Of a stretch of DNA of 64,000 nt, positions 34,218-41,931 are shown piece by piece. The notes under the pieces were generated by a model. It was not told where the DNA came from and did not search any database. It worked only from the letters and a program-made list of their open reading frames with translations. Source of the DNA: SIG307 sp964609025 (GTDB lineage Bacteria; Bacillota; Clostridia; Lachnospirales; Lachnospiraceae); contig CAZSQM010000004.1 in the NCBI GenBank assembly GCA_964609025.1, positions 78,006 to 142,005 on the forward strand. The letters are read 5' to 3'. A program made the translations under genes and the position numbers. Within the stretch, counting starts at the first letter, position 1, and the number at the start of each line of letters is the position of its first letter.

Positions 34218-34255
34218 TTGACATTTAGTCCTTATTGATATATAATCTCAATAAG
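34218..34255 (+). promoter_or_regulatory. Consensus promoter and palindrome of the PerR-like gene
   Basis: TTGACA (34218-34223), 17 bases, TATAAT (34241-34246). The arms CTTATTGA (34231-34238) and TCAATAAG (34248-34255) are perfect and enclose the -10 box, a Fur/PerR-like autoregulatory operator. Confidence 0.75.
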
Positions 34256-34281
34256 AGCTAAAAGAAATAAGGATGATTATT

Positions 34282-34686
34282 ATGATGATAAAACGCCATA
34301 CCATTCAGCGTTCGTTGGTTTTTGAAGCTGTAAACAAATTGCAGTGCCATGCCACCGCAGATGAGATTTACGAAGCGATTGTTAAAGAACACCCGAATGT
34401 GAGCAGGGCAACGGTATACCGGAATCTGAATTTGTTGTCCGAAACAGGCGATATCCGCAAAATAGAAATTCCGGGTGGAGCTGAGCGTTTCGACCATCAA
34501 TGTCATGATCACTGCCATGTAAAGTGCGAGAAATGCGGCCGAGTTTTTGATGTGGATATGGAATACATGACCGATTTGGAGAAAAGCATTAAGGATGACC
34601 ACGGATTTGCATTCACCGGCTACGATATTCTTTTTCGGGGAATCTGTCCGGATTGTCAGCAATCATCCGAACAGCATAATCGCTGA
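34282..34686 (+). CDS. perR: Fur-family regulator, PerR-like
   Basis: A 134-residue regulator with a winged helix (VSRATVYRNLNLLSETGDI) and a metal domain with RFDHQCHDHCHVKCEKCGRV. The regulatory ligands match PerR positions: Asp (FD), His-x-His (DHCH) and Asp, not Glu, in VFDVD, the feature that lets PerR oxidise with iron and peroxide. Structural zinc pairs are CEKC and CPDC. AAGG lies 9 bases before the ATG at 34282. Peroxide sensing is inferred from these residues. It may also regulate the neighbouring island genes. Confidence 0.88.
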   Translation: MMIKRHTIQRSLVFEAVNKLQCHATADEIYEAIVKEHPNVSRATVYRNLNLLSETGDIRKIEIPGGAERFDHQCHDHCHVKCEKCGRVFDVDMEYMTDLEKSIKDDHGFAFTGYDILFRGICPDCQQSSEQHNR

Positions 34687-34762
34687 CTCAGATGAATTTT
34701 CAACAAGTGCGTATACGGGCGCATACATCACCCGTAAATATATTATGTAAAGGAGTACAGTT

Positions 34763-35329
34763 ATGAGAAGCATTACAACATTAGATCTGCAATACGCGCA
34801 CCGTTTCTACGGTTTTAAAGGCGAAGCACAGTATTTGCACGGCCATACCGGAGTTCTGACCATTGAGGTTGAGGATTCTGTTGAACCCGGTGTGAATATG
34901 GTTTTTCCGTGCAATGAGATTCAGAAGACCGCATGGGAAGTTCTGAAAAACTTTGACCATGCTTTAATTCTGAGGGAAGATGATCCCCTGCTGCCTGCAA
35001 TTCTCGCTGTTTATGAGGCTCAGGGTATCAAAAACGGAGCACCTAATAACAAAATGAAAGGCCCGGCTTTTAAAACAGAGTTGGCAACAGCTTATCCTGA
35101 TTGCCGTTTGGTAGTGACAAAAGAAACCATGACCGTTGAAGGCATGATTAAGATTGTATATGAGTTGCTGAAAGACAAGCTTAACATTGCCAAGCTCACC
35201 TTCACCAGCGGTGTTAATGCTGCATCACAAGAATACGAAACAAGCAAGACCGTTGACCGTTGCCCGCTGTGCGGCATTGCTCTGAACGAGAATGGGGTTT
35301 GCCCGAAATGCGGATATAAAAAGAACTAA
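34763..35329 (+). CDS. QueD/6-pyruvoyl-tetrahydropterin-synthase-like protein with zinc ribbon
   Basis: A 188-residue protein of the tunnelling T-fold. Zinc-ligand histidines lie in AHRFYG and YLHGHTG, and the catalytic-type NFDHALIL follows. Residues about 95-115 form a longer loop than usual. The C terminus has a zinc ribbon, CPLCG...CPKCGYKKN, not found in basic QueD. AAAGGAG precedes the ATG. It follows the PerR-like gene by 76 bases on the same strand. A role in queuosine or pterin synthesis is possible, but no other queuosine gene lies here. Confidence 0.8.
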   Translation: MRSITTLDLQYAHRFYGFKGEAQYLHGHTGVLTIEVEDSVEPGVNMVFPCNEIQKTAWEVLKNFDHALILREDDPLLPAILAVYEAQGIKNGAPNNKMKGPAFKTELATAYPDCRLVVTKETMTVEGMIKIVYELLKDKLNIAKLTFTSGVNAASQEYETSKTVDRCPLCGIALNENGVCPKCGYKKN

Positions 35330-35400
35330 CATCATCGACCTTTTATAAAGGATTCTATGCAACGCATTTCTGCGCTTTCGTGCATTATGGGAACAGAAAA

Positions 35401-35437
35401 AAATCCACCGTAATTCTATCAAAATTACGGTGGATTT
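35401..35437 (-). terminator. Terminator of the tRNA-Leu transcript
   Basis: Perfect 15-bp arms AAATCCACCGTAATT (35401-35415) and AATTACGGTGGATTT (35423-35437). On the minus strand a run of seven T residues follows, four bases after the tRNA 3' end. It may also stop plus-strand transcription from the QueD-like gene. Confidence 0.85.
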
Positions 35438-35441
35438 ATAC

Positions 35442-35524
35442 TGCGGAAAAAGGGACTTGAACCCTCACGGTCGGGGACCACATGATCCTTAGTCATGCCT
35501 GTCTGCCAATTCCAGCATTTCCGC
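35442..35524 (-). tRNA. tRNA-Leu (anticodon AAG)
   Basis: 83-base tRNA on the minus strand: acceptor GCGGAAA pairs with TTTCCGC, discriminator A, D-arm, anticodon stem CATGA/TCATG with loop CTAAGGA (AAG), long class II variable arm and T-arm GGGTTCAAGTCCC. The CCA end is not encoded. Confidence 0.95.
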
Positions 35525-35560
35525 ACAATATCTGTACCGCCAAACTCTCCGACAGTACAA

Positions 35561-35644
35561 TGCAGTTGAGGGGACTTGAACCCCTACCCACGTATGTGGA
35601 CATGAACCTGAATCATGCGCGTATGCCAATTCCGCCACAACTGC
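35561..35644 (-). tRNA. tRNA-Leu (anticodon CAG)
   Basis: 84-base tRNA on the minus strand: acceptor GCAGTTG/CAACTGC, anticodon stem CATGA/TCATG with loop TTCAGGT (CAG), long variable arm and T-arm GGGGTTCAAGTCCCC. It lies 36 bases upstream of the AAG tRNA, probably in one transcript. Confidence 0.95.
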
Positions 35645-35695
35645 GAACTGCCTTATTATATTACCACCCTTTCTCCGAATTGTCAACAGCAAATT

Positions 35696-36448
35696 TTAAC
35701 TTTTTTTCGTTTCTCCCTGACACACCGTATATCGTTTCCCCTCACACAGCAGGACCCCCTCCTCTTTCATATGCGAAAGCTCCCGCATCAGCGCGCTCCG
35801 GTTGACGCACAAAAACTCTGCCAGCTCTGTTTTGTTTAAGGACAGTTCCACCGTGTAGCTTTTTCTGTCCGGTGCAATGCTGCCTGTGCGTTCTCCGAGA
35901 ATCCGCAGAAAAGTCAGAATCCGTTTCCGCAAGGAAGCTGTCGAAAGTATCTCCGCCTTGGCAAGCATCCGTCTTGTCTTGACGGCCAAAAGCCCCGTCA
36001 GGTTTTCCATAAACCTCAAATGACAGCCGCAGATATGCCGCCCCGCCAACCGCGCACTCTGTCCTGCGTCGTCCGAAAGCAGGCAGTCCGTAAACTGCCC
36101 CTCCCAAAGCGTACGATATTGAAACCAAACAACCTCACAATCCGTCAGCGCCCGATAATTTACCGTACTGCAATGAATCTGCGCGCCGATAAACATATCG
36201 CCGAACAATTCTCCTGCCTGTAACTTAATAAAAAAACAACCCTCGCCGAAGATATCTTCCTTCTCCATCAGAATTTCCCCGCTCATAATAATCCCTATCT
36301 GCCGTACCTCGTCGCCCTCCATCAGAATGTACTCGTTCCGGCGGTAACGGCGGGAGGTAAAGCGGAAGCACTTCCGGATGCGCTCCATCTCCTCACGGGT
36401 CAGTCCGCAAAAAAGGGGGTGGTCTTTTAATCTTTGGAATTCCCGCAT
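35696..36448 (-). CDS. Crp/Fnr-family transcriptional regulator
   Basis: A 250-residue regulator with an N-terminal cyclic-nucleotide-binding fold (EYILMEGDEVRQIGIIMSGE; LFGDMFIG) and a C-terminal winged helix (about 170-245; LNKTELAEFLCVNRSALMRE). Several Cys residues lie in the sensor half (CGCHLRF, CEVVW), but the classical N-terminal Fnr iron-sulfur cluster is absent. It is divergent from the antiporter gene; a 16-bp palindrome between them fits its operator class. Confidence 0.9.
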   Translation of the reverse strand: MREFQRLKDHPLFCGLTREEMERIRKCFRFTSRRYRRNEYILMEGDEVRQIGIIMSGEILMEKEDIFGEGCFFIKLQAGELFGDMFIGAQIHCSTVNYRALTDCEVVWFQYRTLWEGQFTDCLLSDDAGQSARLAGRHICGCHLRFMENLTGLLAVKTRRMLAKAEILSTASLRKRILTFLRILGERTGSIAPDRKSYTVELSLNKTELAEFLCVNRSALMRELSHMKEEGVLLCEGKRYTVCQGETKKS

Positions 36449-36508
36449 AGCTCCTCCTCATCTTGCACAAAGCAAACCGCTTTTTCTCTCTTATATTTTA
36501 CACTTTTT

Positions 36509-36524
36509 TGTTGCTTTTGCAACA
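36509..36524. promoter_or_regulatory. 6-4-6 palindrome, candidate Crp/Fnr site
   Basis: TGTTGC-TTTT-GCAACA is a perfect palindrome. Its centre lies about 41 bases before the expected antiporter transcript start, the class II activator spacing. Confidence 0.6.
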
Positions 36525-36542
36525 CCTTTTCCGATTGCGGGT

Positions 36543-36550
36543 GCTATAAT
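36543..36550 (+). promoter_or_regulatory. Extended -10 promoter of the antiporter
   Basis: TGCTATAAT, an extended -10 box (TATAAT 36545-36550) with no good -35 hexamer, as expected of an activator-dependent promoter. Confidence 0.6.
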
Positions 36551-36595
36551 CATTTTTCGGTGAAATTGACAAAAAGAAACGAGGGGCTGCTTGTT

Positions 36596-37792
36596 ATGAC
36601 TTCTTATACTATTTTTAAAGACCTTGCGATTATTATTGTATTTGCAAAAGCGTTCGGTATTCTTGCCAGAAAGCTGAAGGCGCCGCAGGTCGTCGGTGAA
36701 ATCATTGCCGGTCTGATTATCGGACCGAGCATCTTAGGTCTTGTAAATACCTCTGATTTTCTGGTACAAATGGCGGAAATCGGCGTGGTTCTTCTGATGT
36801 TTTCGGCAGGACTGGAAACCAATCTGCGCGACCTGTTAAAAACCGGTCCGATTGCCTGTCTGATTGCATGTGCGGGCGTTTTGGTCCCGCTGCTCGGCGG
36901 CACGGCGCTCTACGCGGTTTATTACGGAATTGACGGCATCGGAACGGATTCCTTTTATCATGCCGTTTTCGTCGGTGTTATTATGACTGCGACTTCGGTG
37001 AGCATTACCGTCCAAACACTTCGTGAACTCGGACATTTAAAAGGAAAGGTCGGCACTACCATACTAAGCGCCGCCATTATCGACGATATTATCGGTATTA
37101 TCGTACTGACCTTTGTAATCGGTTTTAAAAATCCGGCATCCAAACCGCTTTCCGTCGTTTCCAATACCGCACTGTTTTTCCTGTTCAGTATTCTTGTCGG
37201 CGTGATTATCCACAAATTATTCAAGCGGTTTGATTCCGCATTTCCGCACACCCGCCGTATCCCGATTATGGGACTGGCGCTGTGTCTTGCTATGGCGTAC
37301 TGTGCAGAGCATTTCTTCGGCATTGCGGATATTACCGGGGCATATGTTGCGGGAATTATTCTGTGCAGTCTGCGGGACTCCGACTACATTGCGGAAAAAA
37401 TGGATATCAACTCATACATGCTGTTCGGACCGGTCTTTTTTGCCAGCATCGGCTTAAAGACTTCCCTTGACAATGTAAACGCTGATATCCTGCTCTTTTC
37501 GGTTTTCTTTGTTCTCGTTGCATTGATTACAAAAATCGTCGGCTGCGGACTCGTGGCAAAATTATGCCGCTTCTCCGGAGCAGATTCCCTTAAAATCGGT
37601 ATCGGAATGATGACGCGGGGCGAGGTAGCGCTTATCGTTTCCCAGAAAGGGCTCTCGGTAGGACTTCTCACGCCGGAATATTTTACCTGCGTTATCCTGT
37701 TGATTATTACCTCTTCGATTGTCACCCCGATTCTCTTAAAGGTGCTATACGCAAAGTACCCCGGCAAAACAACAAACGCCGCAAAGGACTGA
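36596..37792 (+). CDS. Cation:proton antiporter (CPA2, NapA/KefB type)
   Basis: A 398-residue membrane protein with about twelve helices. Family signs are VGEIIAGLIIGPSILGL, VLLMFSAGLETNLRDLL, TATSVSITVQTLRELG and the two-Asp ion site in SAAIIDDIIGIIV. A later FFASIGLKTSL motif fits. Exchanges Na+ or K+ for protons. The ORF extends upstream to 36434, but GAGGGG lies 10 bases before the ATG at 36596 and the promoter lies in between. No C-terminal nucleotide-binding domain. Confidence 0.92.
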   Translation: MTSYTIFKDLAIIIVFAKAFGILARKLKAPQVVGEIIAGLIIGPSILGLVNTSDFLVQMAEIGVVLLMFSAGLETNLRDLLKTGPIACLIACAGVLVPLLGGTALYAVYYGIDGIGTDSFYHAVFVGVIMTATSVSITVQTLRELGHLKGKVGTTILSAAIIDDIIGIIVLTFVIGFKNPASKPLSVVSNTALFFLFSILVGVIIHKLFKRFDSAFPHTRRIPIMGLALCLAMAYCAEHFFGIADITGAYVAGIILCSLRDSDYIAEKMDINSYMLFGPVFFASIGLKTSLDNVNADILLFSVFFVLVALITKIVGCGLVAKLCRFSGADSLKIGIGMMTRGEVALIVSQKGLSVGLLTPEYFTCVILLIITSSIVTPILLKVLYAKYPGKTTNAAKD

Positions 37793-37809
37793 ATCCTTCG
37801 CGGCGTTTG
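37773..37809. terminator. Hairpin at the antiporter 3' end
   Basis: CAAACGCCGC and GCGGCGTTTG pair, with AAAGGA/TCCTT inside. The stem covers the stop codon. A second pairing, AGCGCAGGCA (37815-37824) with TGCCTGCGCT (37859-37868), follows and covers the stop codon of the converging gene. Confidence 0.6.
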
Positions 37810-37866
37810 CCGAAAGCGCAGGCATAACCGTAACAAACTACTCAGGGTTTGCGGCAAGTGCCTGCG

Positions 37867-38727
37867 CTACTTCTTCCCGAAAAACTTTTTACCGCCTTTT
37901 TTGACCTGCTTCTCGTTTTCTTCTTTCTCCTGCTTCCATTCAAAATACTCCTCATCCAGCGTATCGGCATCCGGAAGCTTCGGTGCGTCCGGCGTAACAA
38001 CTCCTTCTCCCTCCACCACCGTTTCCTCCAATGCCTGGCTCGGTATGTATTTCTTCTTTTTATTGTTCTGCTTACGTCCGAAGCCCTCCGGAACCTTCGG
38101 CTGCTCGTTCACCTGTACGACAATCGGCGCCGAAAGCTTCTGATTCAATTCAGAAGCCGCCTCCGCTGCCGCAAGCTCCGCCTGTTCCGCAAGGAACTCC
38201 TCCTGTTTTTTCTTTTCCTCTTCCGTCAGATTTTTTTGCTGTTCCTTTTCCTTATTCTGCTGCTCTATGATACGCAGATATTTCTTTGAATCCGCCATAA
38301 TGTTCATCTGTGCAACGGTACTTTCTTCGTTTTCCTGAATAAAGCGAAGCTTTTCCTCATAGCTTTGCAAAACCTCGTCGTACTCTCTGCGAAGATTTTT
38401 GCAAAGCTGCTCGGTCGTACGTCGCATATCCATAAACATCTCTCTTGCACACAGCAGAGAGGCGGCATAAGTATCCTCCGCGCGGCCCTTGGCGTCCTCT
38501 TTAATTTTCGCCATCTTCCGCTCATGCTCCGCCAGTGCCCGTTCTCTGGAGGTAACCGTACCCTCGTATTGTTCCATCAAATCATATACCGCATAATTTA
38601 ACTCCTCAAGCAGCGGAAAAATCCTCTTTTTCGGCACGATTAAATCCTCGGATGAATAGGCGCTCTCCTCACAATTGGAAAGCATCAGATAAATCTGCCG
38701 CATGATTTGTTCTATCTTTTCCTGCAT
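37867..38727 (-). CDS. Coiled-coil protein of unknown function
   Basis: Not recognised. The 286-residue product is highly charged: an N-terminal region (about 1-60) resembling small DivIVA-like starts, a long coiled coil (about 60-200, with Glu/Lys-rich runs such as NLTEEEKKKQEEFLAEQ), a Pro-containing section and a Lys-rich tail GGKKFFGKK. No signal peptide or membrane helix. AAAGGAGG precedes the ATG at 38727. Alone between converging and parallel genes; a cytoskeletal or septal scaffold is a guess. Confidence 0.65.
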   Translation of the reverse strand: MQEKIEQIMRQIYLMLSNCEESAYSSEDLIVPKKRIFPLLEELNYAVYDLMEQYEGTVTSRERALAEHERKMAKIKEDAKGRAEDTYAASLLCAREMFMDMRRTTEQLCKNLRREYDEVLQSYEEKLRFIQENEESTVAQMNIMADSKKYLRIIEQQNKEKEQQKNLTEEEKKKQEEFLAEQAELAAAEAASELNQKLSAPIVVQVNEQPKVPEGFGRKQNNKKKKYIPSQALEETVVEGEGVVTPDAPKLPDADTLDEEYFEWKQEKEENEKQVKKGGKKFFGKK

Positions 38728-38763
38728 AAATCCTCCTTTCATCCTGCCATTTCTATCATAGCG

Positions 38764-39654
38764 TTATTGAAGATAAAACGAATACTCCTCCTGTCCGGAA
38801 AGCTCCCGCTCCGGCAAAAAAACCATCTCCATCCGCATCCGGTTCGGTTGCTCCCCCTGCGGGCACGCATAAACTCTGCCGCACACGGTCTTTCCCTCTG
38901 TGGTGTACCGATAGGAGTAATCCTTCTCTCCCTCGGAAATAATCCGGCAGTCCGGATAGCGTTCCGTCAGAACATTCAAAAACGACTCTGCTTCCGCATT
39001 CTCTTCTCCGATTACGGAAAAGCGAACCGTTTCCTCCGATGAAGCAGTATACACATATTCATACCGTCCCGGAGAAGCAATCAATTCCGCCCGGTCAAAT
39101 ATCCCCGAAAAATAAACCTCTCTTTGTCCGAAAAAATCCTCCGTCCGCTGCCAGCCGCTCCGTATCAGTGCGGAGTAGTCCGGCGTTCCCGTCGGCAAAG
39201 GCGTCGGCGCACTTGTCGGCAGGGGAAGTTCCGTCGGCGTAGCCGTAACAGGTTCCGTCGGAGTCGGCAAAGGCGTCCCGGTCGGTTCCGGCGTACTGCT
39301 TGGTTTTTCGGTCGGCGCCACGGTCGGCAACTCCGGCATTGTCGGCGCGGGAGTCGGGCTTTCGGTCGGCTCCGCCGTAGGCGCCTTCGTCGGTTCTGTT
39401 ACCGTCGGCAGATTTGTCGGAAACGGCGACGGTGTATTTACATCCGTCGGCGGATTCGTCGGAAACGGCGACGGTGTATCTGCGGAAGTCGGCCTGCTTG
39501 TCGCCGTCGGCTCTGGTATCTCCGTTACCTTTCCGTTGACCGTTGTTTTGCCGCACCCGCACAAAAAACACAGCATTCCGAGAAGCAGACCCGCGTATGC
39601 CGCTTTTTTTCCGTTATAGGCTCTTTTTTCGAGGGCTTTTCTCTTTCCCGACAT
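38764..39654 (-). CDS. Lipoprotein with a long Pro/Thr-rich stalk
   Basis: A 296-residue exported protein with a signal helix ending near Cys34 (LCFLCGCGK, a loose lipobox). About residues 40-155 are a low-complexity stalk of PTP, PT and TEP repeats (PSPFPTNPPTDVNTPSPFPT). A folded C-terminal domain (about 158-296, starting DYSALIRSGWQRTEDFFGQ) follows; its family is not known to me. AAGGAGG precedes the ATG. The stalk probably lifts the domain away from the membrane through the wall. Confidence 0.75.
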   Translation of the reverse strand: MSGKRKALEKRAYNGKKAAYAGLLLGMLCFLCGCGKTTVNGKVTEIPEPTATSRPTSADTPSPFPTNPPTDVNTPSPFPTNLPTVTEPTKAPTAEPTESPTPAPTMPELPTVAPTEKPSSTPEPTGTPLPTPTEPVTATPTELPLPTSAPTPLPTGTPDYSALIRSGWQRTEDFFGQREVYFSGIFDRAELIASPGRYEYVYTASSEETVRFSVIGEENAEAESFLNVLTERYPDCRIISEGEKDYSYRYTTEGKTVCGRVYACPQGEQPNRMRMEMVFLPERELSGQEEYSFYLQ

Positions 39655-39730
39655 TCCGCGCTGCCTCCTTACTTTTTTCTTATTTTATCGCATTCCCTAT
39701 CACATTACAAGGGATAATTTTTCCTTACTA

Positions 39731-39901
39731 GGGCAATCGCTTGTAAAGTTCCGAGGGCAAAACATGTTCTGCGACCAAAGGAACGTTGTATGAGAGAAAG
39801 AGTCCCTTCTCCTGCACAACATTCAGGGACTCTTTCTCCCATGCAACATTCCGTAATCGGAAGCCGCTTTTTGCCCCTCGGAACTTTACAAGCGATTGCC
39901 C
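39731..39901. repeat. Long nested palindrome, copy C of the intergenic repeat
   Basis: Outer arms GGGCAATCGCTTGTAAAGTT... (from 39731) and its complement (ending 39901) pair for more than 30 bases with a single bulge. Inner arms GGAACGTTGTATGAGAG... and the CTCCCATGCAACATTCC side pair next, around a loop near 39805-39815. The interior resembles copies A and D (AAAGGAACnTTG; ATTCCGTAATCG). The total is 171 bases with no ORF. Confidence 0.8.
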
Positions 39902-39908
39902 GGTTTCC

Positions 39909-41081
39909 TTACTTTCCGATAAGTTCCGCACGGTAAGAAGTTCCCTCGATACCGCCGAAAATTCCAAACCAGTCGAGTACCGTCGCACCGGTATCCGCAA
40001 AGCTTCCGCGCGTACCGATATTTGCGCCTTTCTTCACCGCAGGTCCTGCGGCAATCAACGGCACATACTCTCTCGAATGGTCCGTGGAAGGCGTAGACGG
40101 GTCGCACCCGTGGTCCGCGGTAATCAAAAGCAAATCATCCCTGCCCAGCTTCTCTATCATACGCGGAAGCTGCGCGTCAAAATAGGACAACGCCTTTGCG
40201 TAACCGTCCACATCATTGCGGTGTCCGTACTTCATATCAAAATCCACCAGATTCACAAAGCAAAGCCCGTTAAAATCACGCTCGGCATAGGAAAGCATCT
40301 GCTCGATTCCTTCTTCATTACCGGAGGTCCGCACAAACTCCGTAATACCGCTTCCCGCAAAAATGTCATTGATTTTTCCTACGCCGATGACCGCATAGCC
40401 GCTGTCCGCCAGAATATTCAACATCGTTCTCTGCGGCGGCATAAGCGAATAATCATGGCGGCGGGAGGTTCTTTGGAACGGATATTCTCCTTCAAACGGG
40501 CGTGCAATCACACGTCCCACGCCGTAAGCACCCTGACAAAGCTCTCTTGCTATTTCGCAGTAACGATACAGTTCCTCCACCGGCACTACCGCTTCGTGGG
40601 CGGCAATCTGGAACACGCTGTCCGCAGACGTATATACAATCAGGGCGCCTGTTTCCATATGCTCTTTCCCGTAATCACGGATTACCTCCGTACCGGAATA
40701 CGGCTTGTTGCAAAGCACTCTTCGGCCGGTGCGTTCGGAAAAGGCAAGAATCAAATCCTGCGGAAAGCCGCACGGAAACGTCGGAAGCGGACGCTCCGAT
40801 ACAATTCCTGCAATCTCCCAGTGGCCGATGGTGGTATCCTTTCCCTTTGAGGCCTCCGCCAGTCTTCCGAAGGCGCCCTCCGGCGTCCCGGTTCCCTTCT
40901 TTAAATCCTTTACGCCCTCAATATCGAACAGACCCAGCCGTTCCATATTCGGCATGGAAAACTCTTTGCTCTTTGCCGCCGCCGCTAACGTATTGCTTCC
41001 CTCGTCGCCGTAAAAATCCGCGTCCGGAAGCGCCCCGATGCCGACGCTGTCCAACACTACTAAAAATACTCTTCTTCCCAT
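39909..41081 (-). CDS. deoB: Phosphopentomutase
   Basis: A 390-residue cytoplasmic enzyme converting (deoxy)ribose 1-phosphate and 5-phosphate. It has the alkaline-phosphatase-superfamily metal site RVFLVVLDSVGIGALPDA at the start, the phospho-acceptor Thr region GKDTTIGHWEIAG, and LITADHGCDPSTPSTDHSRE near the C terminus. GGAGG lies 6 bases before the ATG at 41081; the frame runs upstream to 41300 but without family sequence. Nucleoside salvage; no other deo gene is next to it. Confidence 0.96.
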   Translation of the reverse strand: MGRRVFLVVLDSVGIGALPDADFYGDEGSNTLAAAAKSKEFSMPNMERLGLFDIEGVKDLKKGTGTPEGAFGRLAEASKGKDTTIGHWEIAGIVSERPLPTFPCGFPQDLILAFSERTGRRVLCNKPYSGTEVIRDYGKEHMETGALIVYTSADSVFQIAAHEAVVPVEELYRYCEIARELCQGAYGVGRVIARPFEGEYPFQRTSRRHDYSLMPPQRTMLNILADSGYAVIGVGKINDIFAGSGITEFVRTSGNEEGIEQMLSYAERDFNGLCFVNLVDFDMKYGHRNDVDGYAKALSYFDAQLPRMIEKLGRDDLLLITADHGCDPSTPSTDHSREYVPLIAAGPAVKKGANIGTRGSFADTGATVLDWFGIFGGIEGTSYRAELIGK

Positions 41082-41253
41082 AGCTACCTCCACATCATTT
41101 TCCTGTCCCATAGTTTCTGTCAAAGGAACCTGCTTTATGCAAAACGATACAACATAGAAAAATCTTTCCGCTGTCTTGTTTCCGCGAAAAAAGTATGTTA
41201 GACTTATGTCATGTACAAAACATATTATTTTCCGTGGCATAAAAGGAGTTCGT

Positions 41254-41931
41254 ATGAAAGATTTTATCAAAAAATACCGCCATGCATGGCTTATCCTCAC
41301 ATATCTTCCGATTTATCTTCTCTGGTTTTTCGCGTTAGAGCGAACCGTAACCGAAGATTACTACATCATCCATTCCCCGTTGGATTCTTATATCCCGTTC
41401 AACGAATGGTTTATCATTCCTTACCTGCTTTGGTTTCCGTTTATCGCCGGCGCCGTTCTTTACTTTATCTTCCGGGATAAGTCGGAATACTACCGCCTTT
41501 GCGGGCTTTTAATTTCCGGCATGACCGTCTTTCTTTTGGTTAGTACCTTTTTCCCGAACGGTCTTGCCCTGCGTCCGGACTTATCCACGCTCGGCCGGGA
41601 GAATCTTCTCCTTGACCTGATTTCGCTTCTGCACAAAGCAGACACCTCCACCAATGTCTGCCCAAGCATTCACGTTTATAACTCTCTTGCCGTCTGCCTT
41701 GCCGTGTTTACTTCCAAGCACTTAAAAACGCGGCACGCAGTAAAGGCCGGTACTCTGCTTTTAACGGTTCTCATCTGTATGTCCACCGTGTTTTTAAAGC
41801 AGCACTCCGTTATCGACGTGTTCTGCGCCGTTGTGCTTGCGGCAGTTTTCGCGCCTCTCTTTTACCTGCGCCGCTCCCCGAAGGAGGCAGACGCCGTTCA
41901 AAAGAAAGATGCCGAAAACGCGTTTAATTAA
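41254..41931 (+). CDS. PAP2-type membrane phosphatase
   Basis: A 225-residue protein with about six helices. The C-terminal half has two PAP2 active-site pieces: CPSIHVYNSLA and KQHSVIDVF (His and Asp of the charge relay). The N-terminal arginine motif is less clear, so the family variant related to inositol-phosphorylceramide synthases is possible. AAAAGGAG precedes the ATG at 41254. Likely acts on an isoprenoid or glycerolipid phosphate at the outer membrane face. Divergent from deoB. Confidence 0.85.
   Translation: MKDFIKKYRHAWLILTYLPIYLLWFFALERTVTEDYYIIHSPLDSYIPFNEWFIIPYLLWFPFIAGAVLYFIFRDKSEYYRLCGLLISGMTVFLLVSTFFPNGLALRPDLSTLGRENLLLDLISLLHKADTSTNVCPSIHVYNSLAVCLAVFTSKHLKTRHAVKAGTLLLTVLICMSTVFLKQHSVIDVFCAVVLAAVFAPLFYLRRSPKEADAVQKKDAENAFN

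Noticed and set aside
34687..34762. A preQ1 riboswitch before the QueD-like gene
   Set aside because: The 76-base gap lacks the preQ1 fold; only a partial CGGGNG pairing is visible.
39180..39540. Repeats that might be a CRISPR array
   Set aside because: The units are short, in phase with the lipoprotein reading frame and encode Pro-Thr repeats. No spacers of equal length and no cas genes.
39786..40850. 354-codon plus-strand ORF across the repeat and deoB
   Set aside because: It begins inside the palindromic repeat and runs antisense to deoB; no domain or ribosome site.
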